Shown here: piece after piece, positions 7,436-16,052 of the stretch | Layout of the letters: the number at the start of each line of letters is the position of its first letter | How positions within the stretch are numbered: position 1 is the stretch's first letter | Origin: a bacterium | GTDB lineage: Bacteria > Bacteroidota > Bacteroidia > Bacteroidales > Muribaculaceae | Reading direction: 5' to 3' | Length of the DNA stretch: 16,052 nucleotides | Assembly (NCBI GenBank): GCA_004561555.1 | Contig: SFVH01000040.1 | Span: 1 to 16,052 of the forward strand | Translations under genes and position numbers: made by a program | The notes under the pieces: model-generated | The model's input: the letters and a program-made list of their open reading frames with translations, nothing else | What the model was told of the DNA's origin: nothing | The model's database searches: none

Positions 7436-8215
7436 ATGAAAAAAGTAATTTTTAAAATATTTATAGCCGTCACAGCATTGCTTGTCTCGACGAGTGCCTT
7501 TGCTACAAGCCTTTTCGGCGAGTGGATAGTGCAATCGGCATGCAATCATAATATCAACCTCCGCGAAAATGCCCCATACTTGCAATTCTGCGAAGCCGAC
7601 AGTCGCATTTACGGCTCTTTGGGTGAAAACATTATCAATGCCAATTTTCTTGCCGGAGCAAACAAGGAGATAGCCGTCACCGAGATAGCTGCTACCAAAC
7701 GCTATTCAAACAATATCAGAGAAGAAAACGATATTATTGAGGCATTAGACAATGCTCGCTCATATGTCATCACCAACGGCAGCAACGGCATCTCACATCT
7801 CAAACTACTCGACAGTCGCGGACATACGGTGTTGACAGCAAAACGACATAATGCAGATGTTATCTCCGGAGTGTGGGAAGTGTCAAAGATTTATAGCGAG
7901 ACACCCTCAATCAAAGGGATGGAGCTTGTTATAGATATACCGATGCTACAAATCCACGGCAAGGCGGCTTGCAACATCTTCAACGGTAAGGTGGGTCTTG
8001 ACAGAAAGAAAGATTGGTTTGTGCAATTTCACAGCATCACCTCCACCCGCGCACGTTGCAACGAAGTGGAAGAAGCCACCGAGCGCGACCTTTTGGTGGC
8101 ACTCGAAGAGGTGGAAACGATTAAGCGCGAAAATGACAAAAACACCGTGATACTCCTCGACAAACACGGGCGAGAGGTACTCACACTGAACCGCATAAAG
8201 ACAAACCACCAATAA
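7436..8215 (+). CDS. Exported protein with two tandem META (HslJ-like) domains
   Basis: This 259-aa protein has a signal peptide (residues 1-23, MKKVIFKIF then a hydrophobic core ending SAFA) with no lipobox cysteine, so it is probably soluble in the periplasm. Two repeats follow. The first starts at LFGEWIVQSA (26-35) and ends near LLDSRGHTVLTAKR. The second starts at ISGVWEVSKI (143-152) and ends LLDKHGREVLTLNR. Both have the META/DUF306 layout of a GxW opening and a closing hydrophobic strand. The second keeps the family hallmark GKAACNIFNG (Cys179); the first has a weaker version around YGSLGENI (59-66). META domains occur in HslJ-type envelope proteins linked to stress or novobiocin tolerance in E. 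coli, but no precise role is known here. It sits 18 bp after ndh and 12 bp before uvrB, so it should be cotranscribed with both. Confidence 0.8.
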   Translation: MKKVIFKIFIAVTALLVSTSAFATSLFGEWIVQSACNHNINLRENAPYLQFCEADSRIYGSLGENIINANFLAGANKEIAVTEIAATKRYSNNIREENDIIEALDNARSYVITNGSNGISHLKLLDSRGHTVLTAKRHNADVISGVWEVSKIYSETPSIKGMELVIDIPMLQIHGKAACNIFNGKVGLDRKKDWFVQFHSITSTRARCNEVEEATERDLLVALEEVETIKRENDKNTVILLDKHGREVLTLNRIKTNHQ

Positions 8216-8227
8216 CTCCATCATCCC

Positions 8228-10261
8228 ATGGACTTTATTCTGAAATCCGACTATCAGCCCACCGGCGACCAGCCACAAGCCATCGACCAACTCTGCGAGG
8301 GGGTTGATGAAGGAGTGTCATGCCAGACACTTCTCGGAGTCACCGGCTCGGGAAAAACCTTTACGATGGCAAATGTCATCGCACGCAGCAATCGCCCGAC
8401 GCTTGTGCTCTCGCACAACAAAACGCTTGCCGCCCAACTATATTCGGAGTTCAAACAATTTTTTCCCAATAATGCGGTGCATTATTTCGTGTCCTACTAC
8501 GACTACTATCAACCGGAAGCATACATCCCTACCACCGACCTATATATAGAGAAAGACCTGATGGTCAACGACGAAATCGACCGTTTGCGGCTGGCAGCCA
8601 CTACGGCGTTGCTCTCCGGGCGCAGAGATGTGATTGTGGTGTCGTCAGTGTCGTGTATCTACGGCATCGGCAATCCTGCCGACTTCGACAAAAATGTGGT
8701 GGAAATCAAAGTGGGACAGAAAATAGCACGCAATGTGTTTTTGCGCAGCTTGGTAGATTCGCTCTATTCACGCAACGAGACGGAGCTCGGTCGCGGACAA
8801 TTTCGCGTAAAGGGCGACACTATCGACCTTTATATTGCTTATGAAGAAATAATTATCCGTATCATCTTCTGGGGCGACGAGATAGAGTCGATTGAAATGA
8901 TTAACCCCTCAACGATGCAAGTGGAAGAGCAACTGGAAGGCTACAAAATTTTCCCTGCCAACATCTTCTGCACCACAAAAGAGCAAACGGCAGCGGCAAC
9001 CACCCTTATTGAAGAAGATTTATGTAAGCAGGTGGAAATGTTTCGCAACGAAGGGCGACTCACCGAAGCCAACCGCCTCTATGAGCGGGTGACCTACGAT
9101 TTGGAGATGATGCGCGAGGTGGGCTACTGCTCCGGCATCGAGAACTATTCGCGATATTTCGACGGTCGCCAACCGGGGATGCGCCCGTTCTGCCTCTTGG
9201 ATTATTTCCCCGAAGATTTTCTCACTATTATCGACGAGAGTCATGTCACCATACCACAAATTCGTGCGATGTATGGCGGTGATGTGGCAAGAAAAATCAA
9301 CCTTGTGGACTACGGCTTCCGACTGCCGGCAGCTATGGACAACCGCCCGCTAAAGTTTGACGAATTTGAGCAAGCCACCGGGCAAACGATATATGTTAGT
9401 GCCACCCCTGCCGACTATGAGCTGGCAAAATCGGAGGGTGTGGTGGTGGAACAGCTCATACGGCCCACCGGCTTGCTCGACCCGAAAATATTGGTTCGTC
9501 CGTCGAAAGGACAAATCGACGACCTTCTTGAAGAAATACGCCTTCGCATCGAGCGCCAAGAGCGAGTGTTGGTCACCACCCTCACCAAGCGAATGGCAGA
9601 AGAATTGGCATCCTACCTCACAAAATTAGACATCAACTGCACCTACATCCATTCCGATGTAGAAACGATGGACCGCATACAGATAATCGACAACCTACGC
9701 TCCGGCGAAATAGATGTGCTCATTGGCGTCAACCTTCTTCGCGAAGGGCTCGACTTGCCGGAAGTGTCGCTGGTGGCAATCATTGATGCCGACAAAGAGG
9801 GCTTTTTGCGGTCGCACCGGTCGCTCACACAGACCGTAGGGCGCGCCGCACGCCACCTCAACGGCACGGTTATTATGTATGCCGACAAAATCACCGACTC
9901 AATGCGACAGACAATCGACGAAACTGAGCGTCGCCGCTCTATTCAGCTGAAATATAACGAAACACATGGCATCGTGCCGCAAGCTATCGTCAAAAAGCGC
10001 ACTGCTATCATCGGACAAGAGAAAAAGACCAACACCAAAAAGAAAGAAAAGCCTACCGCTAAAAAGTCATATCTCGAAGTCGAAAGCCTCAACACTGTGG
10101 CTGCCGACCCGGTAGTGAAATATATGAGCAAAGACGAGTTGCGCCGCGCCATCGACAAGACGAAAAATGATATGGTGGAAGCGGCAAAGGCTATGGACTT
10201 TCTCACCGCCGCACAGCTACGCGATGAAATGATAAAATTGGAGGAAATGCTTAATGAATAA
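8228..10261 (+). CDS. uvrB: Excinuclease ABC subunit UvrB
   Basis: UvrB is the damage-verifying helicase-like subunit of nucleotide excision repair. It is loaded by UvrA and recruits UvrC for incision. The 677-aa length is normal. Motifs in order are YQPTGDQPQAI (9-19), Walker A GVTGSGKT (37-44), the beta-hairpin region YYDYYQPEAYIP (about 91-102), and the Walker B box DESH (336-339). The later helicase motifs include GVNLLREGLDLPEVSL and QTVGRAARHLNG. A lysine-rich linker (about 596-612) leads to the C-terminal UVR domain (635-677, DELRRAIDKTKNDM...), which contacts UvrC. The ATG at 8228 gives the standard N-terminus MDFILKSDY. The stop overlaps the start of the next gene by 8 bp, suggesting translational coupling. 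No separate SOS-type operator is visible, since only 12 bp separate it from the META gene. Confidence 0.97.
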   Translation: MDFILKSDYQPTGDQPQAIDQLCEGVDEGVSCQTLLGVTGSGKTFTMANVIARSNRPTLVLSHNKTLAAQLYSEFKQFFPNNAVHYFVSYYDYYQPEAYIPTTDLYIEKDLMVNDEIDRLRLAATTALLSGRRDVIVVSSVSCIYGIGNPADFDKNVVEIKVGQKIARNVFLRSLVDSLYSRNETELGRGQFRVKGDTIDLYIAYEEIIIRIIFWGDEIESIEMINPSTMQVEEQLEGYKIFPANIFCTTKEQTAAATTLIEEDLCKQVEMFRNEGRLTEANRLYERVTYDLEMMREVGYCSGIENYSRYFDGRQPGMRPFCLLDYFPEDFLTIIDESHVTIPQIRAMYGGDVARKINLVDYGFRLPAAMDNRPLKFDEFEQATGQTIYVSATPADYELAKSEGVVVEQLIRPTGLLDPKILVRPSKGQIDDLLEEIRLRIERQERVLVTTLTKRMAEELASYLTKLDINCTYIHSDVETMDRIQIIDNLRSGEIDVLIGVNLLREGLDLPEVSLVAIIDADKEGFLRSHRSLTQTVGRAARHLNGTVIMYADKITDSMRQTIDETERRRSIQLKYNETHGIVPQAIVKKRTAIIGQEKKTNTKKKEKPTAKKSYLEVESLNTVAADPVVKYMSKDELRRAIDKTKNDMVEAAKAMDFLTAAQLRDEMIKLEEMLNE

Positions 10262-12137
10262 TAAGTCACATCAGGCATCATCAACTATTCGCCGCTGGCT
10301 ACCCACTACCAAGAAGGAGCTGGAACGCCTCGGGTGGGATTACCTCGACGTAATCTTGTTTTCGGGCGATGCCTATATCGACCACCCGTCAATGGGAGCC
10401 GCCGTCATAGGAAGAGTGCTCGAAGCTGAAGGCTACAGAGTGGCGATAGTGCCGCAACCCAACTGGCAGGACGACTTGCGCGATTTCAAAAAGCTGGGAG
10501 CACCTCGACTGTGTTTCGGCATTTCAGCCGGAGCGATGGATTCGATGGTGAATCACTACACCGCCGCGCGTCGCCGCCGCAGCGATGATGCCTATACCCC
10601 CAACGGTCGTCATGGCGCACGCCCTGACTACCCCACCATCGTGTATTCACGCATCTTGCGACAACTGTTTCCCGACACACCAATCATTGCGGGAGGCATT
10701 GAGGCATCGTTGCGCCGCTTTTCCCACTACGACTATTGGGCTGATAAATTGCGTCCGTCGATACTTGCCGATTGCACAGCCGACATGATAGTCTACGGAA
10801 TGGGCGAACGCACAATGATTGAGCTGTGCCGACGCTTGGCATCAGGCGAGAAAATCAGCGACATCACCGATGTGCCGCAGACCGTGGTAAAGATGCCAAT
10901 AACATCAGTTCCTTCAGGCAACGACATTGTGCTCCATTCCTATGAAGAATGTATAAAGTCGAAACGATGTCAAGCCGAAAATTTTAAGCACATTGAAGTG
11001 GAGTCGAACAAATGGCAAGGGACCACCCTTTGGCAAGCCACCGGGAAGTGGTATATCAAAGCCAACGCAATGTACCCTCCGATGAGCGAAGCAGAAATCG
11101 ACCGCTCATTCGACCTTCCCTACACACGCTTACCCCACCCACGCTACGGCGACAAGCACATCCCCGCCTACGAAATGATACGCCACTCGGTGTGTTTGCA
11201 TCGTGGCTGTTTTGGAGGGTGCGCCTTCTGCACCATCTCCGCCCACCAAGGCAAACATATCGCCTCCCGCAGCAAATCATCCATCCTTCGCGAAGTGGCA
11301 GAGATAGAAAAGATGCCCGACTTCAAAGGGTATATCTCCGACCTCGGTGGACCCTCAGCTAATATGTACGCTATGCGCGGACACAACCTCGAAGCATGCC
11401 GCAAGTGCCTACGCCCATCGTGTCTGCATCCTCAACCATGCCCCAACCTCAACAACGACCATAGCCGTCTACTCGACATCTATCATGCCGTAGATAGCCG
11501 CAAAGCCATAAAAAAATCGTTTATCGGCAGCGGTGTGCGCTACGACTTGGCATTTGCCCACAACAAAAATAACGAGGTCAATAGCGCTAACCGTCGCTAT
11601 CTTGAAGAACTGATTACCGACCACGTCTCCGGGCGGCTGAAAGTGGCACCCGAACACACCTCCGACATTGTGCTCAACTATATGCGCAAACCATCGTTTG
11701 AGCTATTTCGCAGATTTAGCCGCCTGTTTGACGACATCAACCGCCGCCACGGCTTGCGCCAACAACTCATCCCCTATTTCATCTCATCTCACCCCGGATG
11801 TACGGAAGAAGACATGGCGGAATTGGCAGTAATCACCAAGCAACTAAATTTTCATTTGGAGCAAGTGCAAGATTTCACCCCTACCCCAATGACTGTGGCA
11901 TCGGAGATATACTATACCGGACTTCACCCCTACACCCTTCAGCCGGTGGCAACAGCCCGGACACCACAGCAAAAGGAGGCACAACGTAAATACTTCTTTT
12001 GGTATAAACCGGAATATGCCGACGACATCCGGCGCTCTCTCATGCGACTACACCGTAGCGACTTAATCTCGACATTAGTGTATAATGCACCGCGCCGTGC
12101 GCCCAACAAAGACAACAAAAAACGTAATAATAAATAA
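10254..12137 (+). CDS. ygiQ: YgiQ family radical SAM protein (UPF0313)
   Basis: This is a radical S-adenosylmethionine protein of uncharacterised reaction. The 627-aa product starts within the last codons of uvrB (ATG overlapping by 8 bp). The N-terminal 300 residues hold the YgiQ-specific domain, with WLPTTKKELERLGWDYLDVI (15-34), FSGDAYIDHPSMGAAVIGR and GGIEASLRRFSHYDYW. The radical SAM [4Fe-4S] motif is C319-x3-C323-x2-C326 in RGCFGGCAFCT. A second cysteine group, C382-x2-C385-x4-C390-x5-C396, follows in the segment ACRKCLRPSCLHPQPCPNL and might bind an auxiliary cluster or a metal; this is inference. The C-terminus (VQDFTPTPMTVASEIYYTG and onwards) is family-typical and ends in a short basic tail. 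It is somewhat shorter than E. coli YgiQ (about 740 aa). The placement after uvrB does not reveal its substrate. Confidence 0.92.
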   Translation: MNNKSHQASSTIRRWLPTTKKELERLGWDYLDVILFSGDAYIDHPSMGAAVIGRVLEAEGYRVAIVPQPNWQDDLRDFKKLGAPRLCFGISAGAMDSMVNHYTAARRRRSDDAYTPNGRHGARPDYPTIVYSRILRQLFPDTPIIAGGIEASLRRFSHYDYWADKLRPSILADCTADMIVYGMGERTMIELCRRLASGEKISDITDVPQTVVKMPITSVPSGNDIVLHSYEECIKSKRCQAENFKHIEVESNKWQGTTLWQATGKWYIKANAMYPPMSEAEIDRSFDLPYTRLPHPRYGDKHIPAYEMIRHSVCLHRGCFGGCAFCTISAHQGKHIASRSKSSILREVAEIEKMPDFKGYISDLGGPSANMYAMRGHNLEACRKCLRPSCLHPQPCPNLNNDHSRLLDIYHAVDSRKAIKKSFIGSGVRYDLAFAHNKNNEVNSANRRYLEELITDHVSGRLKVAPEHTSDIVLNYMRKPSFELFRRFSRLFDDINRRHGLRQQLIPYFISSHPGCTEEDMAELAVITKQLNFHLEQVQDFTPTPMTVASEIYYTGLHPYTLQPVATARTPQQKEAQRKYFFWYKPEYADDIRRSLMRLHRSDLISTLVYNAPRRAPNKDNKKRNNK

Positions 12138-12146
12138 CCGTTAGTT

Positions 12147-14243
12147 ATGCTTAAACATTTAAAATTATCAATTATGGCAGCATCACTGCTCGCTATGTCA
12201 ACCCCCTTGGCGGCTTCATCCGACAATGACCACATCATCAGTCGTCCGGATTTTAAAGTGGTCGACGGCAAATTCACACCCGACCTTATGGAAGCGTTCG
12301 GCCGTGTGACCGACCCGCAATTGTCGCCCGACGGAAAGACAGTGCTCTACAACGTGGAATTTATCAGCCTTGAAGCGGATAAGGGCAACAAGGAGTTATG
12401 GACAATGGGCATCGACGGCTCCAACGCCGTGCGCATCACCGAAACCTCAGCCCCCGAAATCGGTGCAGTATGGATTAACGGTGGCAAGAAAATAGCATTT
12501 CTTTCCACCTCTCCCGAAGATGGGATGCAAGTGTTTACCATCAATCCTGATGGTAGCGACCGCAAACAATTTACGAAAGTGGAAGGCGGAGTAGACGGCT
12601 TCTTGTTTTCACCCGACGAAACAAAAATCTTAATCATCAAAAACATTAAGTACGGCAAACGCGTGACCGACGAATATCCCAACCTTGACAAAGCCGACGC
12701 CCATATCGTCGACGACTTGATGTATAAGCACTGGGATGAATGGGTCACTGAAATTCCCCATCCTTTTATCGCCGATGTAACGGCAGAGGGCATCGGACAG
12801 CTCAAAGACATCATGGAGGGCGAGCCATATGAATGCCCGATGAAGCCGTTTGGCGGAGTGGAATCGTTTGCATGGACCCCCGACTCCAAGATGATAGCCT
12901 ATTCATCAAGGAAAAAAGAAGGTATCGACTACAGCCTCTCCACCAATTCCGATATCTATCTTTATGACCTCACCACCGGCGAAACCGAAATCCTTACAGA
13001 TTGTATGATGGGCTACGACACCAATCCCGTCTTCTCTCCAAAAGGCGACAAGCTGGCATGGCTATCAATGGAACACGACGGATATGAAAGCGACAAAAAC
13101 CGCATCTTCGTGATGGATATGAAATCGCGAGAAATGACCGACCTCACCGAAGAATGGGACTACACCGTCAACGAAATAGCATGGGCCGCCGACGGCAAAG
13201 AACTCTATTTTATCGCACCCTATCACGGACCATCGCCAATCTTCTCCATCAATGTAAAAAACAGCAAAGTCACGCCACTCACTCAAGCTATCGCCGACTA
13301 TGTGGCTTTGCGTCCTTTGGCAGATGGCAAAATCGTCGCCTTACGCCACTCATTGGAATATCCCAACGAGATATTTATAGTAGACAAGAAGGGAGAGACT
13401 CAACTGTCACACGTCAACGACAACCTTCTCTCTCAACTTTCGCCGGTGACAGTAGAAAAAGTGATGGTACCCACCACCGACAACCAGGAGATGCTCACCT
13501 GGGTGGTGCTTCCTCCCAATTTTGACCCCACAAAAAAGTATCCTGCCATCCTTTACTGCCAAGGCGGACCGCAACAAGCAGTGAGCCAATTTTGGAGCTA
13601 TCGCTGGAACCTTCGCTTGATGGCATCACAAGGATATATCGTCATTGCCCCCAACCGTCGCGGGCTCCCGGGCTTCGGCACCGAATGGAATGCACAAATA
13701 TCGGGCGACTATGGCGGACAGAATATGCAAGACTACTTCTCTGCCGTTGACTATGTGAAACAGCGTCCATATGTTGATGCCGACCACATCGGCGCTACCG
13801 GTGCCAGCTACGGCGGCTTCTCGGTGTATTGGCTTGCCGGACACCACGAAGGACGATTTGCCGCACTCTTTGCCCACGCCGGCATCTTCAACATGGAAAG
13901 TCAATATCTTGAAACCGAAGAAATGTGGTTTGCCAACTGGGATATGGGCGGCGCATATTGGGAAAAAGAAAACGAAGTGGCTCAACGCACCTTCGCTAAC
14001 TCACCCCACAAGTTTATCGACCAATGGACCTCTCCGATAATGATATCTGTGGGCGAAAAAGACTACCGCATCCTTGCATCTCAAGGCATGATGGCATTCA
14101 ATGCCGCCAAGCTCCGAGGCATTCCGGCGCGTATGCTTGTCTATCCCAACGAAAACCACTGGATACTCCGTCCGCAAAATGCACTTCTTTGGCAAAACGA
14201 ATTTTTCAAATGGTTTGACCGATGGCTCAAGCCGACAGAATAA
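12147..14243 (+). CDS. Exported S9 family (prolyl oligopeptidase-type) serine peptidase
   Basis: This 698-aa serine peptidase probably trims oligopeptides in the periplasm, in the manner of dipeptidyl or acylaminoacyl peptidases. A signal peptide covers about residues 1-24 (MLKHLKLSIMAASLLAMSTP, cleavage near LAAS), which supports the ATG at 12147 over the internal ATG at 12174. Residues 45-440 form a beta-propeller with repeated PD40/WD40-like strands such as DPQLSPDGKTVLY, FAWTPDSKMIAYSS and NPVFSPKGDKLAWLS. The alpha/beta hydrolase domain occupies about 440-698. It has the oxyanion-hole segment YCQGGPQ (470-476), nucleophile Ser554 in GASYGG, Asp639 in GEKDYRI, and His671 in NENHWI, so the catalytic triad is complete. 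Exact specificity (DPP4-, DPP5- or AAP-like) cannot be told from sequence alone. It starts 9 bp after the radical SAM gene and is the last gene before the terminator at 14260-14294. Confidence 0.9.
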   Translation: MLKHLKLSIMAASLLAMSTPLAASSDNDHIISRPDFKVVDGKFTPDLMEAFGRVTDPQLSPDGKTVLYNVEFISLEADKGNKELWTMGIDGSNAVRITETSAPEIGAVWINGGKKIAFLSTSPEDGMQVFTINPDGSDRKQFTKVEGGVDGFLFSPDETKILIIKNIKYGKRVTDEYPNLDKADAHIVDDLMYKHWDEWVTEIPHPFIADVTAEGIGQLKDIMEGEPYECPMKPFGGVESFAWTPDSKMIAYSSRKKEGIDYSLSTNSDIYLYDLTTGETEILTDCMMGYDTNPVFSPKGDKLAWLSMEHDGYESDKNRIFVMDMKSREMTDLTEEWDYTVNEIAWAADGKELYFIAPYHGPSPIFSINVKNSKVTPLTQAIADYVALRPLADGKIVALRHSLEYPNEIFIVDKKGETQLSHVNDNLLSQLSPVTVEKVMVPTTDNQEMLTWVVLPPNFDPTKKYPAILYCQGGPQQAVSQFWSYRWNLRLMASQGYIVIAPNRRGLPGFGTEWNAQISGDYGGQNMQDYFSAVDYVKQRPYVDADHIGATGASYGGFSVYWLAGHHEGRFAALFAHAGIFNMESQYLETEEMWFANWDMGGAYWEKENEVAQRTFANSPHKFIDQWTSPIMISVGEKDYRILASQGMMAFNAAKLRGIPARMLVYPNENHWILRPQNALLWQNEFFKWFDRWLKPTE

Positions 14244-14259
14244 TCCGAACATAATTATC

Positions 14260-14294
14260 AAGCACCGAGGATTTTTATTCCCGGTGCTTTTTTT
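14260..14294 (+). terminator. Rho-independent terminator after the S9 peptidase gene
   Basis: AAGCACCG (14260-14267) pairs perfectly with CGGTGCTT (14282-14289). The stem can extend by GGA/TCC pairs around one bulged A, leaving a small T-rich loop. A run of seven T (14288-14294) follows immediately. It lies 17 bp after the peptidase stop and separates the five-gene run from typA. Confidence 0.9.
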
Positions 14295-14349
14295 AGCATA
14301 AAAATGAAAATGTAGGATAAATATATGCTATAGTAAGCAAAAAAATCAG

Positions 14350-14357
14350 TAATTTTG
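14350..14357 (+). promoter_or_regulatory. Bacteroidota -7 element for typA
   Basis: TAATTTTG matches TAnnTTTG exactly, 25 bp upstream of the typA ATG, in the AT-rich gap after the terminator. No clear TTTG is present at the -33 position, so only half of the consensus is seen. Its placement between a terminator and a start codon makes it credible. Confidence 0.55.
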
Positions 14358-14382
14358 CACCCAAAATATAGGTATAATTTTT

Positions 14383-16052
14383 ATGCAGAAAATTAGAAAC
14401 ATTGCCATCATAGCCCACGTGGACCATGGCAAAACAACATTGGTGGATAAAATGCTAATGGCAGGCCACCTTTTCCGCGACAATCAAAGCACAGGAGAAT
14501 TGATGCTCGACAACAATGACCTCGAACGCGAACGAGGCATCACAATCCTCTCCAAAAACGTATCAATCAACTATAACGGCTATAAAATCAACATTATCGA
14601 CACTCCGGGACACTCCGACTTCGGTGGAGAAGTGGAACGTGTGCTCAACATGGCTGACGGATGCTTACTTCTTGTCGACGCATTTGAAGGACCGATGCCA
14701 CAAACTCGCTTCGTGCTCCAAAAAGCCATACAAATGGGACTGAAGCCGGTGGTGGTAATAAATAAAGTTGACAAGCCCAACTGCCGCCCTGAAGAGGTCA
14801 ACGAGATGGTGTTTGACCTTATGTTTAACCTTGATGCCACCGAAGAACAGCTCGATTTTCCCACCATCTACGGCTCTGCAAAACAAGGCTGGATGAGCGA
14901 AGATTGGCAGAAGCCCACCGACAATATCATCCCGCTCCTTGACGCAATCATCAAATACATCCCCGAGCCGCAAGTGCTCGAAGGCACGCCGCAAATGCTC
15001 ATCACCTCCCTCGACTATTCATCATATGTGGGTCGTATCGCAATAGGACGCGTGCACCGCGGCGAATTGCGCGAAGGTATGGAAATAGGGCTGTGCAAAA
15101 AAGACGGCACTGTGGTGAAACAACGCATCAAGGAGTTGCACACCTTTGAAGGTATGGGCAGAAAGAAAGTGGAAAGCGTGAAGTCGGGCGACATCTGTGC
15201 GCTCGTGGGCATCGAGGGTTTCGAAATCGGCGACACCGTCACCGACCCCAACAATCCCGAGCCACTGCAACGCATTGCCATCGACGAGCCTACGATGTCG
15301 ATGGTCTTTACCATCAACGACTCTCCGTTTTTCGGAAAAGACGGCAAATATGTCACTTCGCGCCATATTGCCGAACGCCTTGAGCGCGAACTCGACAAGA
15401 ACCTTGCGCTGCGAGTGAAAAAAGACCCCAATGAAGATGTATGGACAGTGTATGGTCGCGGAGTGCTCCACTTGTCTGTGCTCATCGAAACTATGCGTCG
15501 CGAAGGCTACGAACTTCAAGTGGGACAGCCTCAGGTAATCGTCAAAGAGATTGACGGACAAAAATGTGAACCTGTGGAATTAATGACCGTCAACGTCCCC
15601 GAAGAATATTCAAGCAAAATCATTGATATGGTCACACGCCGTCGTGGCGAATTGGTGTCGATGAACACACAAAACGACCGCATCCAAATGGAATTTCATA
15701 TCCCCTCGCGAGGCATCATCGGCTTACGCACCAATGTGCTAACAGCCTCAGCCGGCGAAGCAATTATGAGCCATCAATTTCTTGAATATCAACCCTGGAA
15801 AGGCGACATCGAGCGACGCACCAACGGCTCTCTGATAGCGATGGAAGGCGGCACTGCATTTGCATATGCTATTGACAAGCTCCAAGACCGCGGTCGCTTC
15901 TTTATCTTCCCACAAGAAGAGGTGTATGCCGGACAGGTGGTGGGCGAAAATGCTAAAGACAACGACATTGTGGTCAACGTAACTAAATCGAAGAAACTCA
16001 CCAATATGCGTGCTTCGGGTGCCGACGACAAAGCTCGCATCATCCCGCCTGT
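14383..16052 (+). CDS. typA: Ribosome-associated translational GTPase TypA/BipA (3' end beyond window)
   Basis: TypA/BipA is an EF-G-like GTPase that binds the ribosome and is linked to 50S assembly and to growth under cold and stress. The frame is open from the ATG at 14383 to the window edge, giving 556 codons of an expected 600 or so. The G domain is clear: G1 AHVDHGKT (11-18), the switch region with ERGIT (50-54), G3 DTPGH (73-77) and G4 NKVD (127-130). The EF-G-like domain III and V segments follow, and the TypA-diagnostic block near the end includes IPSRGIIGLRTNVLTAS and GTAFAYAIDKLQDRGRFFI. The missing part is the last 40-50 residues of the C-terminal domain. It has its own promoter element and appears not to belong to the upstream run. 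Confidence 0.96.
   Translation, partial: MQKIRNIAIIAHVDHGKTTLVDKMLMAGHLFRDNQSTGELMLDNNDLERERGITILSKNVSINYNGYKINIIDTPGHSDFGGEVERVLNMADGCLLLVDAFEGPMPQTRFVLQKAIQMGLKPVVVINKVDKPNCRPEEVNEMVFDLMFNLDATEEQLDFPTIYGSAKQGWMSEDWQKPTDNIIPLLDAIIKYIPEPQVLEGTPQMLITSLDYSSYVGRIAIGRVHRGELREGMEIGLCKKDGTVVKQRIKELHTFEGMGRKKVESVKSGDICALVGIEGFEIGDTVTDPNNPEPLQRIAIDEPTMSMVFTINDSPFFGKDGKYVTSRHIAERLERELDKNLALRVKKDPNEDVWTVYGRGVLHLSVLIETMRREGYELQVGQPQVIVKEIDGQKCEPVELMTVNVPEEYSSKIIDMVTRRRGELVSMNTQNDRIQMEFHIPSRGIIGLRTNVLTASAGEAIMSHQFLEYQPWKGDIERRTNGSLIAMEGGTAFAYAIDKLQDRGRFFIFPQEEVYAGQVVGENAKDNDIVVNVTKSKKLTNMRASGADDKARIIPP

Noticed and set aside
1..16052. Mobile elements, CRISPR arrays, tRNA/rRNA genes, riboswitches, toxin-antitoxin or defence systems
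   Set aside because: I read both strands for these and saw no transposase or integrase motif, no regularly spaced repeat and no recognisable structured RNA. The window is almost wholly filled by the genes listed.

Overview
The window looks like chromosomal core-genome DNA from a member of the Bacteroidota, most likely order Bacteroidales. The evidence is a Bacteroidota-type SecA with a long N-terminal insertion, a DUF4105 membrane protein, a PafA-superfamily protein, three -7 elements of the Bacteroidota form TAnnTTTG, and AT-rich leaders without Shine-Dalgarno sequences. A family such as Muribaculaceae would fit, but that is a guess. I see no IS element, prophage, CRISPR array, tRNA or rRNA, and no gene-free stretch longer than about 150 bp.

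Left third (1-5997), minus strand, read right to left. A DUF4105 gene (5997 to 4959) is broken by a frame change and an apparent internal deletion. It overlaps by 22 bp an intact 529-aa exported protein of the alkaline phosphatase/phosphodiesterase superfamily (4980 to 3391). That protein has the fold signatures but, by manual alignment with Elizabethkingia PafA, has lost nearly every catalytic and metal-binding residue. After 58 bp comes secA (3332 to beyond position 1), cut at the window edge just before its C-terminal zinc motif. All three may share a promoter at about 6012-6019.

Divergent intergenic region (5998-6145). A minus-strand promoter reads into the DUF4105 gene and a plus-strand promoter reads into ndh. 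A perfect 12-bp palindrome sits directly upstream of the minus-strand -7 element.

Centre and right (6146-14243), plus strand. Five tightly packed genes have gaps of 18, 12, -8 and 9 bp: a type II NADH dehydrogenase, an exported tandem META-domain protein, uvrB, a YgiQ-family radical SAM protein, and an exported S9 prolyl-oligopeptidase-family peptidase. The run ends in a clear intrinsic terminator (14260-14294). The genes do not form one pathway: respiration, envelope, DNA repair, an uncharacterised radical SAM enzyme, and peptide degradation.

Right end (14350-16052). A separate TAnnTTTG promoter precedes typA/bipA, a ribosome-associated GTPase that runs off the window.

The most notable items are the apparently catalytically dead PafA-like protein upstream of secA and the broken DUF4105 gene next to it. 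The rest is ordinary housekeeping content.
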